Shown one piece after another: positions 61,780 to 64,000 of a stretch of DNA of 64,000 nt; positions within the stretch are counted from its first letter, which is position 1; each line of letters starts with the position of its first letter. Under the pieces are notes generated by a model. It was not told where the DNA came from. It searched no databases and saw nothing but the letters and a program-made list of their open reading frames with translations. This DNA comes from Mannheimia granulomatis (GTDB taxonomy: Bacteria > Pseudomonadota > Gammaproteobacteria > Enterobacterales > Pasteurellaceae), in the NCBI RefSeq assembly GCF_011455695.1, contig NZ_CP015030.1:1426001-1490000 (forward strand), written 5' to 3'. A program made the translations under genes and the position numbers.

Positions 61780-62113
61780 AATAGTTCCATTTAATCAATT
61801 AAATAAAATTTAAACGTTAGATAAAGTTAAATCTAACTGGATACTATATTTGATTTATAAGGCTTCGTCCATATAAATCGCATATTCGTTTTACAAAAAC
61901 GATAGACTGTTTTTTTGCCTTAATGTTCATAAATGTATAAAAATTGTTTGCGTAAAAAATGAATAAGTGTTGTAATGGCAAAAGCTGTTCGTGCGTTAAT
62001 TAATAGTTGAATCTTGTTAGTTATTTTCCTCAAGGCAAGTGATTGATAGATACGCCTGTAATATCCCGTTTAGCTATTTTTATCACTTTTTACATTTATA
62101 TAAGGAAAATGTT
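61780..62113. other. 334-bp intergenic region with long leader of the cold-shock gene
   Basis: Between proQ (minus) and the CspA-family gene (plus). It holds no credible gene; the upstream extension of the csp frame (from 62039) is not conserved-looking. cspA-type genes typically have a 150-nt structured leader acting as a thermosensor, and about that much AT-rich sequence precedes the ATG. A likely promoter lies near 61940-61980, but no perfect -10/-35 pair stands out. Confidence 0.4.
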
Positions 62114-62326
62114 ATGTCAGCAGTTACTGGTACCGTAAAATGGTTCAACTCAACTAAAGGTTTTGGTTTTATTACCCCTGATCAAGGCGGGAAAGACGTG
62201 TTCGTTCACTTTTCTGCAATTGAAGCAAACGGTGGGTACCGTACATTAGAAGATGGTGCAAAAGTTCAATTCGAAATCCAAGATTCAGAACGTGGCGCAT
62301 CAGCAATCAACGTGAAAACAATCTAA
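62114..62326 (+). CDS. CspA-family cold-shock protein
   Basis: 70-residue single OB-fold nucleic-acid chaperone. Start at ATG 62114 with AAGGA upstream. RNP1 is KGFGFITPD and RNP2 VFVHFSAIE; the sequence [16 protein letters not shown] is typical of the CspA/CspE group rather than CspD. It stands alone with a terminator at 62348-62375, and its long leader suggests post-transcriptional cold control. Whether it is the cold-inducible or the constitutive paralogue cannot be told. Confidence 0.95.
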   Translation: MSAVTGTVKWFNSTKGFGFITPDQGGKDVFVHFSAIEANGGYRTLEDGAKVQFEIQDSERGASAINVKTI

Positions 62327-62345
62327 TTTTCAACGATTTATTTTG

Positions 62346-62375
62346 ATAAATGCCGACGTAATGTCGGCATTTTTG
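62346..62375 (+). terminator. Intrinsic terminator of the csp gene
   Basis: AAATGCCGAC (62348-62357) / GTCGGCATTT (62363-62372) followed by TTT, 20 bp after the stop. Confidence 0.85.
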
Positions 62376-62381
62376 TATTCT

Positions 62382-63539
62382 TTATCTTGTAATTTGTACT
62401 TCAAATTTCTTCGGCATAATAAAAATTGCCGGCACCACAAAAGCTGCCATTAAGTAGAAAGTCAAACTTGGAGAATTTTGGTATAAAATCCCTGCTACAA
62501 AGGTAAACACCGCCATTACCGCACAGCTTGCCAAGCCAAAATAAAGCCCCTGTAACTTAGTTACTCGTTCTGCCGATTGCATAGAAATATAGCGAATTAC
62601 TGCAATATGTGCAGCCCCAAAAGTTACCGAATGTAAAATTTGTGCCATCATCATCGGCAAAATTGCCGTCGTACTTGCCATTGTTGCCCAACGGATAATG
62701 GCAAACACAGCAGATAAAATCATTAAATGGCTAATTTTCCACGATTTAAACAACCGCTTACAGACTAAAAAGAACAAAATTTCTGCCGCAACCGCTAATC
62801 CCCAAAGCAGACTTGTCATTTGCGTTGAAATACCGGCACCAGACCAATGAATAGTGCTATAGGTGTAGTAAGCCGCATGTGAAGCCGAAATCAGGGAAAC
62901 TGCAATCATCACTCTTAAAGTTTCCGGCTCTCTTAATAATTGAAGATAGGTAATGCTTGAGCCTGTCGCTGTAGCCGTTTTTGCCTCAAAACCGACTGTA
63001 GGCGAAGCTAATTGCCCAAGCCCCAACAAAGTCAAAAAGCCTATAATTACCCAAACCACCACATCTTGCCCGAATAACCCAATCAAGTATCCTGCAGATA
63101 GCGATCCAACCACAAAAGCAATAGAGCCAAATAATCTTGCCTTGCCATAATCTAGACCTATCTGGCGCTGCCAAATAGAGGCAATACTGTCTGCAATCGG
63201 CATAGCGCCCGAATTAAAAATCTGAAACAGCATTAATACAGGGAAAAGTAGCCAAAAATTTTCCCCGGAAAAGGCCAATACCAAGGCAGCCAAAAGATTA
63301 AACCATGTCAAATAACGAGCAGTGGGAATCAATTGCCCTACCTGCTTCACACATTGAGAGGCAAGCATGCTGCCACAAAAGCGGAACAAATACCCAATTG
63401 CAGCCAATAAGCCGATAGTTTCGGTCGAATAACCGTGATGTTTTAACCACACAGGAAGAAAAGGAATCAATACCCCATAGGCACAAAAATAGCCAAAATA
63501 GTTAAAGGCTGCCCATTTAAAAGGAGAAACTAACATCAT
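62382..63539 (-). CDS. MFS transporter, HcaT-like
   Basis: 385-residue, 12-helix major facilitator. It aligns by eye with E. coli HcaT (putative 3-phenylpropionate transporter): FKWAAFNYFGYFCAYGVLIPFLPVWL, IWQRQIGLDYGKARLFGSIAFVVGS, ISASHAAYYTYSTIHWSGAGIS and LQILHSVTFGAAHIAVIRYIS-type stretches. The phenylpropionate pathway is not expected in this family, so the substrate is open. Its ATG overlaps the proC stop (ATGATG with 4-bp overlap), so it is the second gene of a proC operon. Confidence 0.85.
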   Translation of the reverse strand: MMLVSPFKWAAFNYFGYFCAYGVLIPFLPVWLKHHGYSTETIGLLAAIGYLFRFCGSMLASQCVKQVGQLIPTARYLTWFNLLAALVLAFSGENFWLLFPVLMLFQIFNSGAMPIADSIASIWQRQIGLDYGKARLFGSIAFVVGSLSAGYLIGLFGQDVVVWVIIGFLTLLGLGQLASPTVGFEAKTATATGSSITYLQLLREPETLRVMIAVSLISASHAAYYTYSTIHWSGAGISTQMTSLLWGLAVAAEILFFLVCKRLFKSWKISHLMILSAVFAIIRWATMASTTAILPMMMAQILHSVTFGAAHIAVIRYISMQSAERVTKLQGLYFGLASCAVMAVFTFVAGILYQNSPSLTFYLMAAFVVPAIFIMPKKFEVQITR

Positions 63540-64000
63540 AACGACTGCTCCATTTCTTCCGCTCGGTGAACCGCTGCTCGCATTGCTTTATCCACTGTTT
63601 CTTGTAGCTTAGCCTGCTCAAATACCTCAAGGGCTTTAGCCGTTGTGCCACCTTTTGAGGTCACATTTTCGCGTAAAGTAGCCAGTGGCGTTTCCGGATT
63701 TTCCACCACTAATTTTGCCGCCCCGAGAGCTGCAGATTGCACGAGAAGTCTGGCATCTTGCTCACTAAAGCCCATCTGCATTGCACTTTGTTGCATTGCC
63801 TCCATAAAGCGGAAAAAATATGCCGGACTTGAGCCGGTAATCGCAATAATTTGGTTGATTTTATCTTCCGATTCTACCCAATAACATTTACCAACCGCTG
63901 ACATCAAACTTTCGGCAAACTCACAAGCGGTCGAATTTACCGATTTTTTTGCAAATAAGCCTGTCATTCCCTCACCGATAAGCGAAGGTGTATTCGGCAT
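63536..64000 (-). CDS. proC: Pyrroline-5-carboxylate reductase, C-terminal part (5' end outside window)
   Basis: Final step of proline biosynthesis. Only the last 154 residues are in the window; coding continues past the right edge, so the ATG at 63998-64000 is internal. It includes the conserved MPNTPSLIGEGMTGL (MPNTP is a hallmark), the GSSPAYFFRFMEAMQ active-site helix and the tail VTSKGGTTAKALEVFE. The N-terminal NADPH-binding Rossmann domain is missing because of the window limit, not because of a truncation that I can see. It overlaps the downstream MFS gene by 4 bp. Confidence 0.93.
   Translation of the reverse strand: MPNTPSLIGEGMTGLFAKKSVNSTACEFAESLMSAVGKCYWVESEDKINQIIAITGSSPAYFFRFMEAMQQSAMQMGFSEQDARLLVQSAALGAAKLVVENPETPLATLRENVTSKGGTTAKALEVFEQAKLQETVDKAMRAAVHRAEEMEQSL

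Overview
The window is a piece of a Pasteurellaceae chromosome. It is AT-rich and dense with the DNA uptake signal sequence core ACAAGCGGT (often extended to ACAAGCGGTTAAATTT or ACAAGCGGTC), the type used by the Actinobacillus pleuropneumoniae / Mannheimia / Bibersteinia branch and not the Haemophilus type. Gene content also fits: a complete Na+-NQR operon, luxS, a single chromosomal cold-shock gene, gcvA with a neighbouring GcvB sRNA, and the proQ-prc-ycbB-ycbK-ycbL cluster. I see no IS element, prophage, tRNA, rRNA or CRISPR array.

Layout. 1-4 kb: the 3' end of a TonB-dependent siderophore receptor, adk, a chalcone-isomerase-like periplasmic protein, a YdcH/DUF465 protein and a SAM methyltransferase. 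4-12 kb: uvrD, yfcH, argR divergent from mdh, a small lipoprotein, a 57-residue DUF5363-type protein, yajQ, serB divergent from smp, and infA. 12-14 kb: an AT-rich accessory pair, an EF-hand/RTX-like protein with an in-frame amber codon near its probable original start, translationally coupled to a secreted Sel1-repeat protein. 14-18 kb: yhiN, a DsrE protein, an NCS2 purine permease and usg. 18-25 kb: ybfE-fldA-fur behind a Fur-like palindrome, a seven-MCE-domain LetB protein without LetA, luxS and an ABC exporter. 25-26.6 kb: an uncharacterised XRE regulator, a zinc-ribbon membrane protein and a possible UDG-fold protein.

26.7-36.4 kb: dnaA-dnaN (no recF), then rodZ-ispG-hisS-yfgM, argH and mnmA on the minus strand. 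36.5-43.8 kb: nqrABCDEF-apbE-nqrM, the sodium-pumping NADH:quinone oxidoreductase with its own flavin transferase and maturation factor, separated by a 536-bp intergenic region from nfuA. 45-53 kb: uraA, pyrG, an EptA-type lipid A phosphoethanolamine transferase, yjjG-cysB-DUF3108 and gcvA. 53.4-53.57 kb: a GcvB sRNA gene recognisable by its G/U-rich seed, its conserved TTTCACTTCCTGTA element and terminator. 53.7-64 kb: rsgA-rnhB-hinT-ycfL, then ycbL, mepK, ldtD, prc and proQ (cell-wall maturation), a CspA-family gene, an HcaT-like MFS transporter and the 3' part of proC.

Most of the window is core metabolism and housekeeping. The parts that look least described are the 12.0-13.9 kb EF-hand/Sel1 pair, the 24.8-26.6 kb XRE/zinc-ribbon/UDG-like module, and several structured intergenic regions: hairpin clusters in the nqr and rodZ operons, and USS pairs used as terminators.
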